From Lepagella muris (lineage in GTDB: Bacteria; Bacteroidota; Bacteroidia; Bacteroidales; Muribaculaceae), in assembly GCF_004793975.1 (NCBI RefSeq), contig NZ_SRYB01000001.1:237916-301915 (forward strand): a DNA stretch of 64,000 nt, written 5' to 3'. The notes beneath the pieces are model-generated. The model did no database searches and was not told where the DNA came from. It saw only the letters and a list, made by a program, of their open reading frames with translations. The translations under genes were made by a program, and so were the position numbers. Below are positions 1-8,999 of the stretch, piece after piece (position 1 is the first letter of the stretch; each line of letters opens with the position of its first letter).

Positions 1-1042
1 GCAGAAACTCGGTATCGAATACTTCTGCTTCCATGATACTGACCTCATCGGTGACCTCGACAACATCGAGGAATACGAAGGTCGCATGAAGGAAATCACC
101 GAGTATCTCAAGGGTCTGATGGCTGAAACCGGCATCAAAAATCTGTGGGGAACAGCCAATGTATTCGGCAATGCCCGCTACATGAACGGCGCAGCCACAA
201 ACCCGGAATTTGATGTTGTTGCCCGGGCTTGCGTACAGATTAAGAACGCTATCGACGCTACAATCGCACTTGGCGGTCAGAACTACGTGTTCTGGGGCGG
301 ACGCGAAGGCTATATGAGCCTACTCAACACCGACCAGAAGCGTGAAAAAGAGCATCTTGCCACAATGCTCACGATGGCCCGTGACTATGCCCGCGGCAAG
401 GGATTCACCGGTACCTTCCTCATTGAACCGAAACCAATGGAACCTTCAAAGCACCAGTATGACGTCGACACCGAGACTGTAATCGGCTTCCTCAAAGCCC
501 ATGGACTCGACAAAGACTTCAAGGTGAACATCGAGGTAAATCACGCCACCCTCGCCGGCCACACCTTCGAGCATGAACTCGCCGTAGCTGTTGACAACGG
601 TATGCTCGGCAGTATCGACGCCAACCGTGGCGACTATCAGAACGGCTGGGATACCGACCAGTTCCCCATCGACAACTATGAGCTTACACAGGCCTTGATG
701 CAGATTATCCGCAATGGAGGTCTCGGTAACGGGGGTACAAACTTCGATGCAAAAACCCGTCGCAACAGCACCGATCTCGAAGACATCTTCATCGCCCATA
801 TCGCCGGCATGGACGCTATGGCTCGTGCCCTGCTCTGTGCCGCTGAGGTTCTGGAGAAATCCCCCTACAAGAAGATGCTTGCCGAGCGTTACGCATCGTT
901 TGACGGCGGCAAGGGCAAGGAATTCGAGGAAGGCCAGATGACACTTGAGGAGCTTGTCGACTACGCCAAGACCCAGCCCGAGCCTGCAGCCACATCGGGC
1001 AAGCAGGAGCTTTACGAAGCAATAGTCAACATGTACTGTTAA
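1..1042 (+). CDS. xylA: Xylose isomerase, C-terminal part (5' truncated by window edge)
   Basis: Cytoplasmic enzyme that interconverts D-xylose and D-xylulose, the first step of xylose catabolism. The frame is open from base 2, so about 346 C-terminal residues of a family that is usually near 440 are present; the first ATG, at 86, is internal. Visible family marks include the metal-site stretch IEVNHATLAGHTFEHEL, a DANRGDYQNGWDTDQFP stretch with metal-binding Asp residues, and the conserved FWGGREGY segment. A xylose symporter gene follows after 110 bp, so the pair forms a xylose-use unit. Identification is firm; only the N-terminus is missing. Confidence 0.96.
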   Translation, partial: QKLGIEYFCFHDTDLIGDLDNIEEYEGRMKEITEYLKGLMAETGIKNLWGTANVFGNARYMNGAATNPEFDVVARACVQIKNAIDATIALGGQNYVFWGGREGYMSLLNTDQKREKEHLATMLTMARDYARGKGFTGTFLIEPKPMEPSKHQYDVDTETVIGFLKAHGLDKDFKVNIEVNHATLAGHTFEHELAVAVDNGMLGSIDANRGDYQNGWDTDQFPIDNYELTQALMQIIRNGGLGNGGTNFDAKTRRNSTDLEDIFIAHIAGMDAMARALLCAAEVLEKSPYKKMLAERYASFDGGKGKEFEEGQMTLEELVDYAKTQPEPAATSGKQELYEAIVNMYC

Positions 1043-1094
1043 TATATTAGGTGTAATTAAGGTTTAAGATTGGTATTATTTAGGTCGAAAAGGA

Positions 1095-1134
1095 GCCGTG
1101 GGGCGTAAGCTTACAGCTTTACCCACGGCCTTTT
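1095..1134 (+). terminator. Hairpin with T-run between xylA and xylE
   Basis: GCCGTGGG at 1095-1102 pairs with CCCACGGC at 1122-1129 over a 19-nt loop, followed by TTTT. It could terminate or attenuate xylA transcription. Because xylE starts only about 20 nt later, it may equally be an intercistronic hairpin that sets the xylA:xylE expression ratio. Confidence 0.6.
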
Positions 1135-1151
1135 AATTAAAATCTTTTCCC

Positions 1152-2621
1152 ATGAACAATAATAATGTAAATAAACTTTATCTTTTCTCGATAGTTGCTG
1201 TTGCAGTTCTTGGAGGACTGTTGTTCGGCTATGACACAGCGGTCATTTCAGGTGCAGAGAAAGGGCTTCAGGCATTTTTTCTCGGAGCCAAGGACTTTAT
1301 CTACAGCGACACAATCCATGGTATAACATCATCCAGCGCACTTTTAGGTTGTATTATAGGAAGCGCAGTCTCAGGCTTTGTCGCCTCTCGTTTCGGGCGT
1401 AAGCCGAGCCTGATATTTGCAGGAATCCTGTTTCTCGTTTCAGCTTTAGGTTCTTATTATCCCGAATTCTTTTTCTTTACTTATGGAGAGCCTTCTGTCG
1501 AGCTTCTTGTAGCTTTCAACATTTACCGAGTAATAGGTGGAGTCGGAGTCGGTCTGGCATCAGCCATTTGTCCGATGTATATAGCGGAGATAGCACCATC
1601 AAGAATGCGTGGCGAACTGGTTTCATGGAACCAGTTCGCCATAATCTTCGGCCAGCTCGTTGTGTATTTTGTCAACTTTATGATTTTGGGCGAACACACA
1701 AATCCCATTATAGAAAAAGTTGGTGAAACACTCTATTCCGTTCATCCTTCTTCAGATATGTGGACTATTCATACCGGCTGGAGATATATGTTCGGGTCGG
1801 AAGCCATTGTTGCTGCGATATTTACCATTCTCGTCTGCTTCGTGCCCGAATCGCCCCGCTATCTCGCACTAATCGGCAAAGACAATAAGGCTCTCGTCAT
1901 CCTCAGCCGTATTAACGGTAGAAAAGTTGCTACAGAGATTCTTGATGCAATAAAGTCAACGGTTGAGGTAAAGACCGAAAAACTGTTCTCATTCGGTATC
2001 ATGGTGATATTCGTAGGAGTTATGCTGTCGGTTTTCCAACAGGCGGTCGGTATAAATGCAGTATTATACTATGCTCCCCGTATTTTCGATTCGATGGGTA
2101 TGGGAAACCCGATGGTACAGACGGTTATCATGGGTATAGTGAACATTGCATTTACTCTTGTAGCTGTGTTTACAGTAGAGCGCCTCGGAAGAAAACCACT
2201 TCTGATATGGGGTTCGCTCGGAATGGCTATTGGTGCAATCGGTGTGGCTCTGTCCAATATTTATTCAGTATCACCGCTTCTACCGGTAATATCCATTATG
2301 GTGTATTCGGCATCATTCATGTTCTCGTGGGGGCCTATATGCTGGGTGCTTATATCCGAAATTTTTCCAAATACCATTCGTTCTGCAGCTGTAGCAATAG
2401 CGGTAGCTTTCCAGTGGATATTCAACTTCATTGTTTCTTCAACCTTCGTGCCCCTCTACAACATGAGTATGGGCGATATGGGTGATAAATTCGGACATTG
2501 TTTTGTATATGCCATGTATAGTGCTATCTGTATTATTGCCGCGATATTTGTTTATAAGCTCGTACCGGAGACCAAGGGGAAATCGCTTGAAGACATGACA
2601 AAACTTTGGAAGAAAAGGTAA
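1152..2621 (+). CDS. xylE: Sugar:proton symporter of the major facilitator superfamily (xylose-type)
   Basis: Inner-membrane 12-helix sugar porter of 489 residues, the usual length. Visible signatures are the N-terminal GGLLFGYDTAVISGA, the loop motif RFGRKP, the domain-linker PESPRYL, the sugar-binding FQQAVGINAVLYYAPRIF, the second-half loop ERLGRKP and the C-terminal PETKGKSLEDM. Together these define the XylE/GLUT-like sugar porter family. Placement straight after xylA points to xylose as substrate, though arabinose or another sugar cannot be excluded from sequence. ATG start at 1152 follows the hairpin at 1095-1134. Confidence 0.92.
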   Translation: MNNNNVNKLYLFSIVAVAVLGGLLFGYDTAVISGAEKGLQAFFLGAKDFIYSDTIHGITSSSALLGCIIGSAVSGFVASRFGRKPSLIFAGILFLVSALGSYYPEFFFFTYGEPSVELLVAFNIYRVIGGVGVGLASAICPMYIAEIAPSRMRGELVSWNQFAIIFGQLVVYFVNFMILGEHTNPIIEKVGETLYSVHPSSDMWTIHTGWRYMFGSEAIVAAIFTILVCFVPESPRYLALIGKDNKALVILSRINGRKVATEILDAIKSTVEVKTEKLFSFGIMVIFVGVMLSVFQQAVGINAVLYYAPRIFDSMGMGNPMVQTVIMGIVNIAFTLVAVFTVERLGRKPLLIWGSLGMAIGAIGVALSNIYSVSPLLPVISIMVYSASFMFSWGPICWVLISEIFPNTIRSAAVAIAVAFQWIFNFIVSSTFVPLYNMSMGDMGDKFGHCFVYAMYSAICIIAAIFVYKLVPETKGKSLEDMTKLWKKR

Positions 2622-2723
2622 TAGCTACATGAATGTAAATCCGGTATATGTCATACCCGGGCATGAAGGTTTGATTTTTAATTATCATCCATAGTGCCCG
2701 GTTATTCATACAATCTTTTTAAT

Positions 2724-3980
2724 ATGAACAAAGTTTTAATCGTTGAAGCCTCCGAATCCGACCGTCGGCTCATGGCGGGCTTGCTTGTCAAATCCGGCTA
2801 TGAGCCGATTGCAGTTGAAAGTATGGAGGCTGCAAAGGAAGAGGTGATGAAGCTGCCACCCGGCGCAGTCATCGTCGCTGGACTGAGGTTCAGCGGCGGC
2901 ACTGCCAGAGAGTTAGTTAACTGGCTCAAAACTGAGAATAAAAATTTCCCGGTGATAGCCATAGTGGAGCGTCTCGGCGATACGGATGCAACAGATGTAA
3001 TGGAAGACCATGGTGCGGTGGCGGTTGTCCAACGAGCGGCTATCGACAAGCGACTTCCGGAGCTGATGAAGAAGTATGTGCGGGATGTCGAGGATGTAAT
3101 CTTCGCAAAAGGTGGTTTGATTCATCGTCAGAGCAAGGAGTTCTGTGAGATAGAAAGGACTATCCGGCAGATTGCAGCCACCGATGTCAATGTCGTGATT
3201 GTCGGCGAGAGCGGAATGGGGAAAGAGATGATTGCCCTGGAGATTTATCGACAGAGTAACAGATTCGGCAATGCACTCAAAGAACTGGAAGCAGGTAGTG
3301 CGGCTCTCGTTGGAAAAGATAACCCGGAATCCGGGAGAAGCAAGACTTACAATCGGATAAAGGGTTACTTCAATGACACGAATGGAGGCACGATAATCAT
3401 CAAGAACGTGCATCTGCTTGACTTCGAGAAACAATCGGTGCTACTGCATATTCTTTCGGAGGAACATCCCGATGTTCGTGTTATCTGCACCGCAGAACCG
3501 GAACTGCTTGAGATGGTCAGGGAAAAGACGTTCCGTCCGACCCTGTTCTACTATCTGCGGCAACTTGACATCAATGTGCCACCGTTGCGTCACCTGAAGG
3601 AAGATATTCCGATTATCGCTGACTATTACCTTCAGGGCTATGCGACTGATAAGGGAGAGCCGCCCAAACGCTTGTCAGCCTCTACAATAAAGCTGCTTAG
3701 ACAGCATAGCTGGCCCGGCAACATCCGTGAATTGAAAGTGGCTGTTCTTCTCGCTGCTCAGAACGTCAAAGGTCCGGTAATCAATGCCAATGACCTCACA
3801 ATCTGTCAGGCAACCCCGATAATGAAAGAGACACTTCTGCTTCGGGATGAAAATGAAGAACGACGGCGAATAGAGGATGCCATGATACAGGCACAAGGCA
3901 TCAAAGCCCAAGCAGCCAAGCTATTGGGGATAGACCGCAAGACCCTCTCCTATAAGATGCGAAACTACGGAATGGAATGA
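2724..3980 (+). CDS. RteB-like NtrC-family regulator with degenerate receiver and AAA motifs
   Basis: Predicted cytoplasmic transcription factor of 418 residues: N-terminal receiver-like domain (about 1-115), AAA+ domain of the sigma-54 activator type (about 130-370) and a Fis-type helix-turn-helix at the C-terminus (about 375-418). The ATG at 2724 is preferred to an upstream GTG at 2694 because MNKVLIVEAS begins the receiver fold. Oddities: the receiver phosphoacceptor position reads Ala (VIVAGLR) and the acidic pocket reads EA. Walker A is intact (GESGMGKE), but Walker B reads GGTIIIKNVHLL without the DE pair, and the GAFTGA sigma-54 contact loop is absent. It is probably not phosphorylation-controlled and may not remodel sigma-54 polymerase. 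No rteA-like kinase lies next to it. Confidence 0.82.
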   Translation: MNKVLIVEASESDRRLMAGLLVKSGYEPIAVESMEAAKEEVMKLPPGAVIVAGLRFSGGTARELVNWLKTENKNFPVIAIVERLGDTDATDVMEDHGAVAVVQRAAIDKRLPELMKKYVRDVEDVIFAKGGLIHRQSKEFCEIERTIRQIAATDVNVVIVGESGMGKEMIALEIYRQSNRFGNALKELEAGSAALVGKDNPESGRSKTYNRIKGYFNDTNGGTIIIKNVHLLDFEKQSVLLHILSEEHPDVRVICTAEPELLEMVREKTFRPTLFYYLRQLDINVPPLRHLKEDIPIIADYYLQGYATDKGEPPKRLSASTIKLLRQHSWPGNIRELKVAVLLAAQNVKGPVINANDLTICQATPIMKETLLLRDENEERRRIEDAMIQAQGIKAQAAKLLGIDRKTLSYKMRNYGME

Positions 3981-4041
3981 CATCGCTATTGACACGCTAC
4001 TGACATTGGCAGCTGACAGGCGATAATTCAAAGAAATTTCG

Positions 4042-4049
4042 TAATTTTG
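4042..4049 (+). promoter_or_regulatory. Bacteroidales -7 box upstream of a structured region
   Basis: TAATTTTG fits the TAnnTTTG consensus and is preceded by AAATTTCG, a context also seen at 30241. A matching TTTG -33 box is not evident. Transcription would begin near 4056 and run into the hairpins at 4071-4265. Confidence 0.5.
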
Positions 4050-4054
4050 CAGGA

Positions 4055-4265
4055 AATTAGACATATTGCGGCCGAAGAGTCGGCTGATTCTGATACACAT
4101 CATAACATAACACCGCATTTTGTTCCGTATAAAGTCTGGTAAATTTTAAATGTTAGAGCAAATGCGTGATGCTTATGCTATGCGATTGCATAGCGTACCG
4201 TCACGTTTCTCTAACCCGGCATTACCAGCGCCATTACGGAAGGACGTGTTCGGTGCGCTTTTTTT
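4055..4265 (+). ncRNA. Candidate structured small RNA or leader between rteB-like and rteC-like genes
   Basis: No credible gene occupies 3981-4485. Several hairpins follow the -7 box: GCCGA/TCGGC around an AGAG loop at 4071-4084; a compound stem with GTTAGAG (4152-4158) pairing CTCTAAC (4209-4215), CGTGA (4165-4169) pairing TCACG (4201-4205) and an apical GCTATGC-GATT-GCATAGC (4177-4194); then AGCGC (4227-4231) with GCGCT (4255-4259) followed by seven Ts, which looks like an intrinsic terminator. It may be a small regulatory RNA of the element or an attenuated leader of the rteC-like gene. CTnDOT encodes a small RNA, RteR, near rteC, but similarity to it was not tested. Confidence 0.5.
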
Positions 4266-4485
4266 ATATAAGGCTGTGGCATTATTCCACATATCGGGTA
4301 TGGTTGCCCCGATTTTCAAATTTAACTATCATTAATTCAGAATCTCATAACGCTATCTAATACTCTGAGAACCAATAATTCCATAGATTTAACACTCACA
4401 TCGTAATCAAATTGTAATACCGAGAGGTTTATATTGCCGTAATTCCAAAATTATGTCTAACGAATAATCACGAATATATAAACCT

Positions 4486-5241
4486 ATGGCACACAACCCT
4501 AAACAATCCACTTGCGACGGAGTCGCGGAAGGTCATATCGAAACGACAGTCGGTATGACCGGGAAACACGACAAGTCTCTTGTCGAAGAGTCGCTCAATA
4601 TCTTTATCCTGATCGAGCATGAGTTTTTCATTGGCATAGAGACCGGGGAACTTGAAAATCTCAAAGACACCTACACTACCTTCACAAAAGCAATCGTGAT
4701 GCTGTTTCACGGCAGCCATAACAAGTCGGAGGTACATTCGGCACTTATAGTAGCCGAAGACCATCTGACAGTCATCCTCGAAGATTCCACGCATCTTGAT
4801 GACAGCTTTCTCCGCTTTGTGGAGCGTGCAATAAAATTCATCAAGCGTTACATCGACCGCATAGGGGAATGGGTGAGGAACAATCCCAGAAACGACGGGG
4901 AGACGGCAATCGTTTCAGCCACGGTTTTGGGAGAAAGTATATCGGTCGAGGAAGTATCCTCTATACAATGGGAAGGCAAGTTCACCGAGATTGTGGAACT
5001 TGTATCGGCATTGCTGATATCGGGCAATGTGTCAACGGAGACTGACGCTGAATTTATCAGAGGCTTCTTCAATCTGATGGGTATAAGGAAAACACTCAAT
5101 GACTATTACAAGGCACTGAAAAAGATAGAGGAGAAACATCCCAAGACAGATGACAATCCCGGAAGATGCGTGTTGCTTGCCCGTCTGCTAAGGGACACGG
5201 AAAAGGAATGGCAGAACAGATACCTCGGCAAAGCGGCATGA
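4486..5241 (+). CDS. rteC: RteC-like regulator of conjugative element excision
   Basis: A 251-residue protein matching the RteC family in length and in its C-terminal region, where WEGKFTEIVELVSALLISG is followed by a stretch ending in LARLLRDTEKEW. In CTnDOT, RteC is a DNA-binding activator of the excision operon. Here it lies 0.5 kb after the RteB-like gene, matching the rteB-rteC order. No excision operon is visible nearby, so its target in this element is unclear. The N-terminal half is less conserved. ATG start at 4486. Confidence 0.72.
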   Translation: MAHNPKQSTCDGVAEGHIETTVGMTGKHDKSLVEESLNIFILIEHEFFIGIETGELENLKDTYTTFTKAIVMLFHGSHNKSEVHSALIVAEDHLTVILEDSTHLDDSFLRFVERAIKFIKRYIDRIGEWVRNNPRNDGETAIVSATVLGESISVEEVSSIQWEGKFTEIVELVSALLISGNVSTETDAEFIRGFFNLMGIRKTLNDYYKALKKIEEKHPKTDDNPGRCVLLARLLRDTEKEWQNRYLGKAA

Positions 5242-5244
5242 AAA

Positions 5245-5281
5245 ATCCGCAGTCATACAGACTTGCCGTATAACTGCGGAT
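5245..5281. terminator. Bidirectional terminator hairpin between convergent rteC-like and mobC genes
   Basis: ATCCGCAGT (5245-5253) pairs perfectly with ACTGCGGAT (5273-5281), in the 48-bp gap between two convergent genes. A run of As precedes the stem, giving a U-run for leftward transcripts. It most likely ends both transcripts. Confidence 0.7.
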
Positions 5282-5289
5282 AAGAAAGA

Positions 5290-7257
5290 TCAGTCACTGT
5301 TTGCTTCCTGTGCCAGACGTACTTTCTCCTTCAGCACAATCTCCCTCACGTCCTGCTTCACTTGGTCGTAATTGTCCTGAATTGCTATATCCATCGCCTC
5401 CTTTGTCGGGATGTCGGTAAGAACCGGGATACGCTTGTATGCCTTTTCTTCCTTTGCAACGGCCTTCGTGTCCACGACAATCTCAGCATGAAAAATCTTT
5501 TGGTCAATACGCTCGTCAAAGTTGTCGCTGACTGCTCCGACAAACATACCCTGCGTCAATGTGGAAATCTTACTTGCCGGAATAAGACTATCCATCTGCG
5601 TGTTGAATGAATGGCTCACGTCCTGACGGTTGATGGATATGGACTGGCGTTTCTGGAGAACCTTACCAAAACGCTCCGAGAGTGTCTTGGCTGTCTCTCC
5701 GACAACCTGTCCGGAGAAGATATTGCCGACGGTGTTCATTACCACGGCCGCCTCCTTGTCGCCATAGTCGCGCTTTAGCTGCGAGAAGTCCTGAAAGCCG
5801 AGGCAAACGGCAACCTTGTTGCTTCGTGCTGTGGCGATGAGATTATCGAGACCCTTGAAATATATGGTCGGCAACTCATCTATCACCACACCCGATTTGA
5901 GCATATTCTTTTTGTTGATAAGTTTGACAATTCGGCTGTTATACAGACCGAGTGCCGCCCCATAGATGTTCTGGCGGTCAGGATTGTTTCCGACACACAG
6001 TATCTTCGGATGCTCCGGGTTGTTGATGTCGAGAGTAAAGTCATTTCCTGTCATTACCCAATAGAGTTGTGGCGAAATCATACGCGACAGCGGGATTTTG
6101 GCTGATGCTATCTGACCTTGGAGCTGGTCCTGCGCCCCGCCTTTCCATGCGTCCATGAACGGAGAGAGATAATTTTCCAGCTCACGGTATGATGTTAGTA
6201 TCGGAAATATATCCTCGTAGTTGCGGTTAAGGAACTCAATCGCATGGGGAAAGGTGCAATACTTACCGTTCTCATAGATTTTGAGAAACCATATAATCGC
6301 GGCCAACAGGATAATCGGCGACTCCACAAAGAAATCTCCCTGCTTCTGGATCCACGTCTTATTCAAATTTAAGAGGATGGTGTATGCCGATTCGTATGCG
6401 TCGGCAATGTCGGTCATGAAGTCCGGGTGTATCGGATTACACCTGTTGCTGCGCATAGGATCATCGAAGTTGATTACATAGAACTTTACCCCCTTCGGGT
6501 ACTTGTCCTTGTTCTTCTTCAGATGGTTATACACTATTGTCGATAGATCCGGGAATTTGAAATCATAACAATAAAGCGCAAATCCTTTGTCAATCTGCTG
6601 TTTAAGGAAGTTATTGACCACCGCAAACGACTTGCCGGAACCGGGGGTGCCGAGGACAATCGAGGCGCGGAAGGGATTCACCACATTTATCCAGCCCGAG
6701 TGCCACTTCTTTTCGTAGTAGAACCTTGTGGGGATATTTATGGAATAGGGATTTTTCAAGAGACGAGTCTCCTGCATGAACGATTCATTCTCATTGTTGA
6801 AACGGTCGTCCATCATGTTGTTCTTCAACATTCGACTTATCCATATACCCGACATCAGCATACCGACATATCCGAGTATGGTGGTTATGATATAGATATA
6901 GCGGTATCCGAGAGGCAAAAGCCATGAGTTGAACAGAAACACCACAACACCTATGACTCCCACAATAATTATATGGCGCCACGTTATAGACTCGTCCTTT
7001 ACCCCTTTAGTGCCGAAGCACGAAAGGGCAAGCATAAGCATTGCGAACAGTTTTGAGTTGAACGTATTGGTGAAAAGCCCGCACTCATTGTTGAAATTAT
7101 TCAGGATTTTATCGACCACCATGTAGAACTCATTGCTGTCAACGGTCTCCACACGGGTAAAAAAGTAGAGATTGGCCACCACCAGCACGATGCTGATGGC
7201 CCGAAGAAAATCCATTATCTTGGCCAATGCCCTGAGGTCATCTTCTTGCTGACTCAT
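5290..7257 (-). CDS. mobC: Type IV coupling protein (VirD4/TraG-type; MobC of Bacteroidales elements)
   Basis: Inner-membrane ATPase that links the relaxase-DNA complex to the conjugation channel. The 655-residue protein has hydrophobic segments at about 15-35, 70-85, 95-115 and 120-142, then a cytoplasmic ATPase domain with Walker A GTPGSGKS at 203-210 and a Walker B-like VVIDELPTI near residue 455. This is the standard VirD4/TraG arrangement. It is the last gene of the leftward mobA-mobB-mobC unit, 12 bp after mobB. Clear family member of typical length. Confidence 0.9.
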   Translation of the reverse strand: MSQQEDDLRALAKIMDFLRAISIVLVVANLYFFTRVETVDSNEFYMVVDKILNNFNNECGLFTNTFNSKLFAMLMLALSCFGTKGVKDESITWRHIIIVGVIGVVVFLFNSWLLPLGYRYIYIITTILGYVGMLMSGIWISRMLKNNMMDDRFNNENESFMQETRLLKNPYSINIPTRFYYEKKWHSGWINVVNPFRASIVLGTPGSGKSFAVVNNFLKQQIDKGFALYCYDFKFPDLSTIVYNHLKKNKDKYPKGVKFYVINFDDPMRSNRCNPIHPDFMTDIADAYESAYTILLNLNKTWIQKQGDFFVESPIILLAAIIWFLKIYENGKYCTFPHAIEFLNRNYEDIFPILTSYRELENYLSPFMDAWKGGAQDQLQGQIASAKIPLSRMISPQLYWVMTGNDFTLDINNPEHPKILCVGNNPDRQNIYGAALGLYNSRIVKLINKKNMLKSGVVIDELPTIYFKGLDNLIATARSNKVAVCLGFQDFSQLKRDYGDKEAAVVMNTVGNIFSGQVVGETAKTLSERFGKVLQKRQSISINRQDVSHSFNTQMDSLIPASKISTLTQGMFVGAVSDNFDERIDQKIFHAEIVVDTKAVAKEEKAYKRIPVLTDIPTKEAMDIAIQDNYDQVKQDVREIVLKEKVRLAQEANSD

Positions 7258-7269
7258 ATTATTGAGGTA

Positions 7270-8595
7270 TTAAGGTTTGCGTCCGCGACGGTGCTGACGC
7301 TTCATGCGACGAATAAACGCCTCTTCATCCGGATTGTATGACTGCCCCTGTTGGAACAGGTCAAGTCCGGGTATCGAGTTATCATCGAAATCATCAAACA
7401 GATTCTTCTGACTTGCTGCCGGCGGAGTCTGTTGCTGTGATCTGCTGTCAGGCCCGGGCCCGTTATTGCTCTCTGATTCTTGCCTCGGTTCTTGTCTCGG
7501 CTTTTGGTCTGTTGTCTCTGACGGCTGGGTGACAGGAACGGTCTGCTCTTGACGGGAATCCGGCTCTTGCGACGGATTGAATTTAGCTTCAAAAGCGTTG
7601 GCGGAGAATGTCTTGCCTAAACGTGAGCCGTTGAGGACATTGAACGTCTCGTGGTCGATGAACGTCACGCCATAAATCCTGCCTTCATCGGTGTACCTGA
7701 AAACAACATCAATATTCTTCTCCTTTAATCTTGCTATGAAATCATCTTTGCCGGAGCAATGGGCAAGTGCGTCGGCAACTTTATCTTTTGTCGGAGCGAT
7801 ATTGATTTTCTCTTTTGCTTTCTCATACTTGCCGTCAATAGCCTCTCGTCCAGCGAACTTGCCAAGGCGGGAGGCCTTGAACGGAGCCGCTATCGGTTTA
7901 CCGTCTTCTCCAAGAGCGAAATATACCAGCCCGTGATACTCACGCCCGTTGACCCTGCCGTCGGTCTGCTCACATCTGATATTGAACAGGCCAAGCACCG
8001 CGTTATACTCGCCGATGGTCTGGAACCGGTAGCGCATACCGATAATCTTCACCGCTGAGGCAACCTGTTTCTTCAGGTCGCCCGATGGATCAATCTTCAG
8101 CAATGGAGTATCAGGCGTGACCTTCTCGCGCTCGGCGGTCTTCAATCCATACTTGCGTTCAAGTTCACGGGTTATCTCCTTGCTACGGTAGAAGTTGTTC
8201 TTGTCGGATATGCAACTGCCGTCTGTCCGTATTCTCAGAGCCACGATGTGCATGTGGTGACGGTTGATGTCGGTGTGCTTATAGACCATATAAGGCTGGT
8301 CACCGAACCCCATCTTTTCCATATATTCGCGGGCGATTGCCGTCAGCTGCGCATCGGTCAGAACATCATCGGGATGCGGATTGAGGGAGATATGAACCAT
8401 GGGCCGCTCTGTCTTTGTCGTGGATGGCATCCACTGCATGAAGTCGGCGAAGGCACGTTTGATGTCAACCGAGCCGGAGCCGTCATTGTAGATTTTGTTG
8501 GTGTCGAGCAACCGTCCTTTCTCCTTGTTGATCTTCTCCCCGTTGTAGCAGATGGCTCCGTAAAGCGAGTTGCCTAACGAGATTTTTGCGACCAT
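7270..8595 (-). CDS. mobB: Relaxase MobB (MOBP-type, relaxase/mobilization nuclease family)
   Basis: DNA strand transferase that nicks oriT and leads the transferred strand. The N-terminal nuclease domain carries the metal-binding HxDxxRHHxH motif as HTDINRHHMHIV (His107, Asp109, His113/114, His116). Candidate nucleophile tyrosines are at positions 12 and 17 in NSLYGAICYNGEK. The 441-residue protein ends with a Pro/Gln/Ser-rich linker (about 345-405) and a basic tail, RRMKRQHRRGRKP. Its start overlaps the end of mobA by 22 bp, showing translational coupling. Confidence 0.92.
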   Translation of the reverse strand: MVAKISLGNSLYGAICYNGEKINKEKGRLLDTNKIYNDGSGSVDIKRAFADFMQWMPSTTKTERPMVHISLNPHPDDVLTDAQLTAIAREYMEKMGFGDQPYMVYKHTDINRHHMHIVALRIRTDGSCISDKNNFYRSKEITRELERKYGLKTAEREKVTPDTPLLKIDPSGDLKKQVASAVKIIGMRYRFQTIGEYNAVLGLFNIRCEQTDGRVNGREYHGLVYFALGEDGKPIAAPFKASRLGKFAGREAIDGKYEKAKEKINIAPTKDKVADALAHCSGKDDFIARLKEKNIDVVFRYTDEGRIYGVTFIDHETFNVLNGSRLGKTFSANAFEAKFNPSQEPDSRQEQTVPVTQPSETTDQKPRQEPRQESESNNGPGPDSRSQQQTPPAASQKNLFDDFDDNSIPGLDLFQQGQSYNPDEEAFIRRMKRQHRRGRKP

Positions 8596-8999
8596 TCCTC
8601 GTCGAATTTTTGTGCCAGAGCTGCGATGTCCTGACTGACGGAGATAAGCCGAATCATCAGTTTTTTGATTTCTTCGAGTGCCGCCGACGCTTTTTTCTCG
8701 GTGAAATTCTGATTTAGCGTGGCAACAAGATTGTCGTAAGACACACCGATTGTACGGTAGAGGGCATTGAAACCGGAAAGTCTGTCGATGAAAATGCGGG
8801 TGTTCTCATCAACGTAGAAGACCTTGAAAGGCTTCTGAAAGAGGAAATGCTTGATGAAAGCCGCCTTGTTGTCGGCCTCCGATTGCTCGTACATGGCGAG
8901 AAAGCGGGCATTTTCCTCGGCATTGAACCGCACGACGTAGCGGTTCACGGAGGGGTCAACCTTAGGTCGCCGCCCTCCGTGGCTGGAGTTTTTACTCAT
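8574..8999 (-). CDS. mobA: Mobilization accessory protein MobA
   Basis: Small oriT-binding accessory factor (141 residues) that helps the MobB relaxase. The start at 8999 (MSKNSSHGGRRPKVDPSVN) is chosen because Bacteroidales MobA proteins typically begin with a short basic GRRPKV-like segment; an upstream in-frame ATG at 9065 would add 22 residues of Ala/Pro-rich sequence. The family-like core is RYVVRFNAEENARFL with the C-terminal coiled region from EEIKKLMIRLISVSQ. First gene of the leftward mob operon; oriT is expected just upstream (9000-9900). Confidence 0.83.
   Translation of the reverse strand: MSKNSSHGGRRPKVDPSVNRYVVRFNAEENARFLAMYEQSEADNKAAFIKHFLFQKPFKVFYVDENTRIFIDRLSGFNALYRTIGVSYDNLVATLNQNFTEKKASAALEEIKKLMIRLISVSQDIAALAQKFDEEWSQKSR

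Noticed and set aside
446..799. Minus-strand open frame inside xylA
   Set aside because: Antisense shadow of a highly conserved gene; no promoter, ribosome-binding site or family similarity.
2657..2701. CCGGGCA/TGCCCGG pair as xylE terminator
   Set aside because: Only 7 bp with a 31-nt loop and no T-run; too weak to call.
4150..4360. Short plus-strand frames near 4.2 kb
   Set aside because: They run through the strong hairpins and terminator-like stem of the candidate RNA and are not protein-like.
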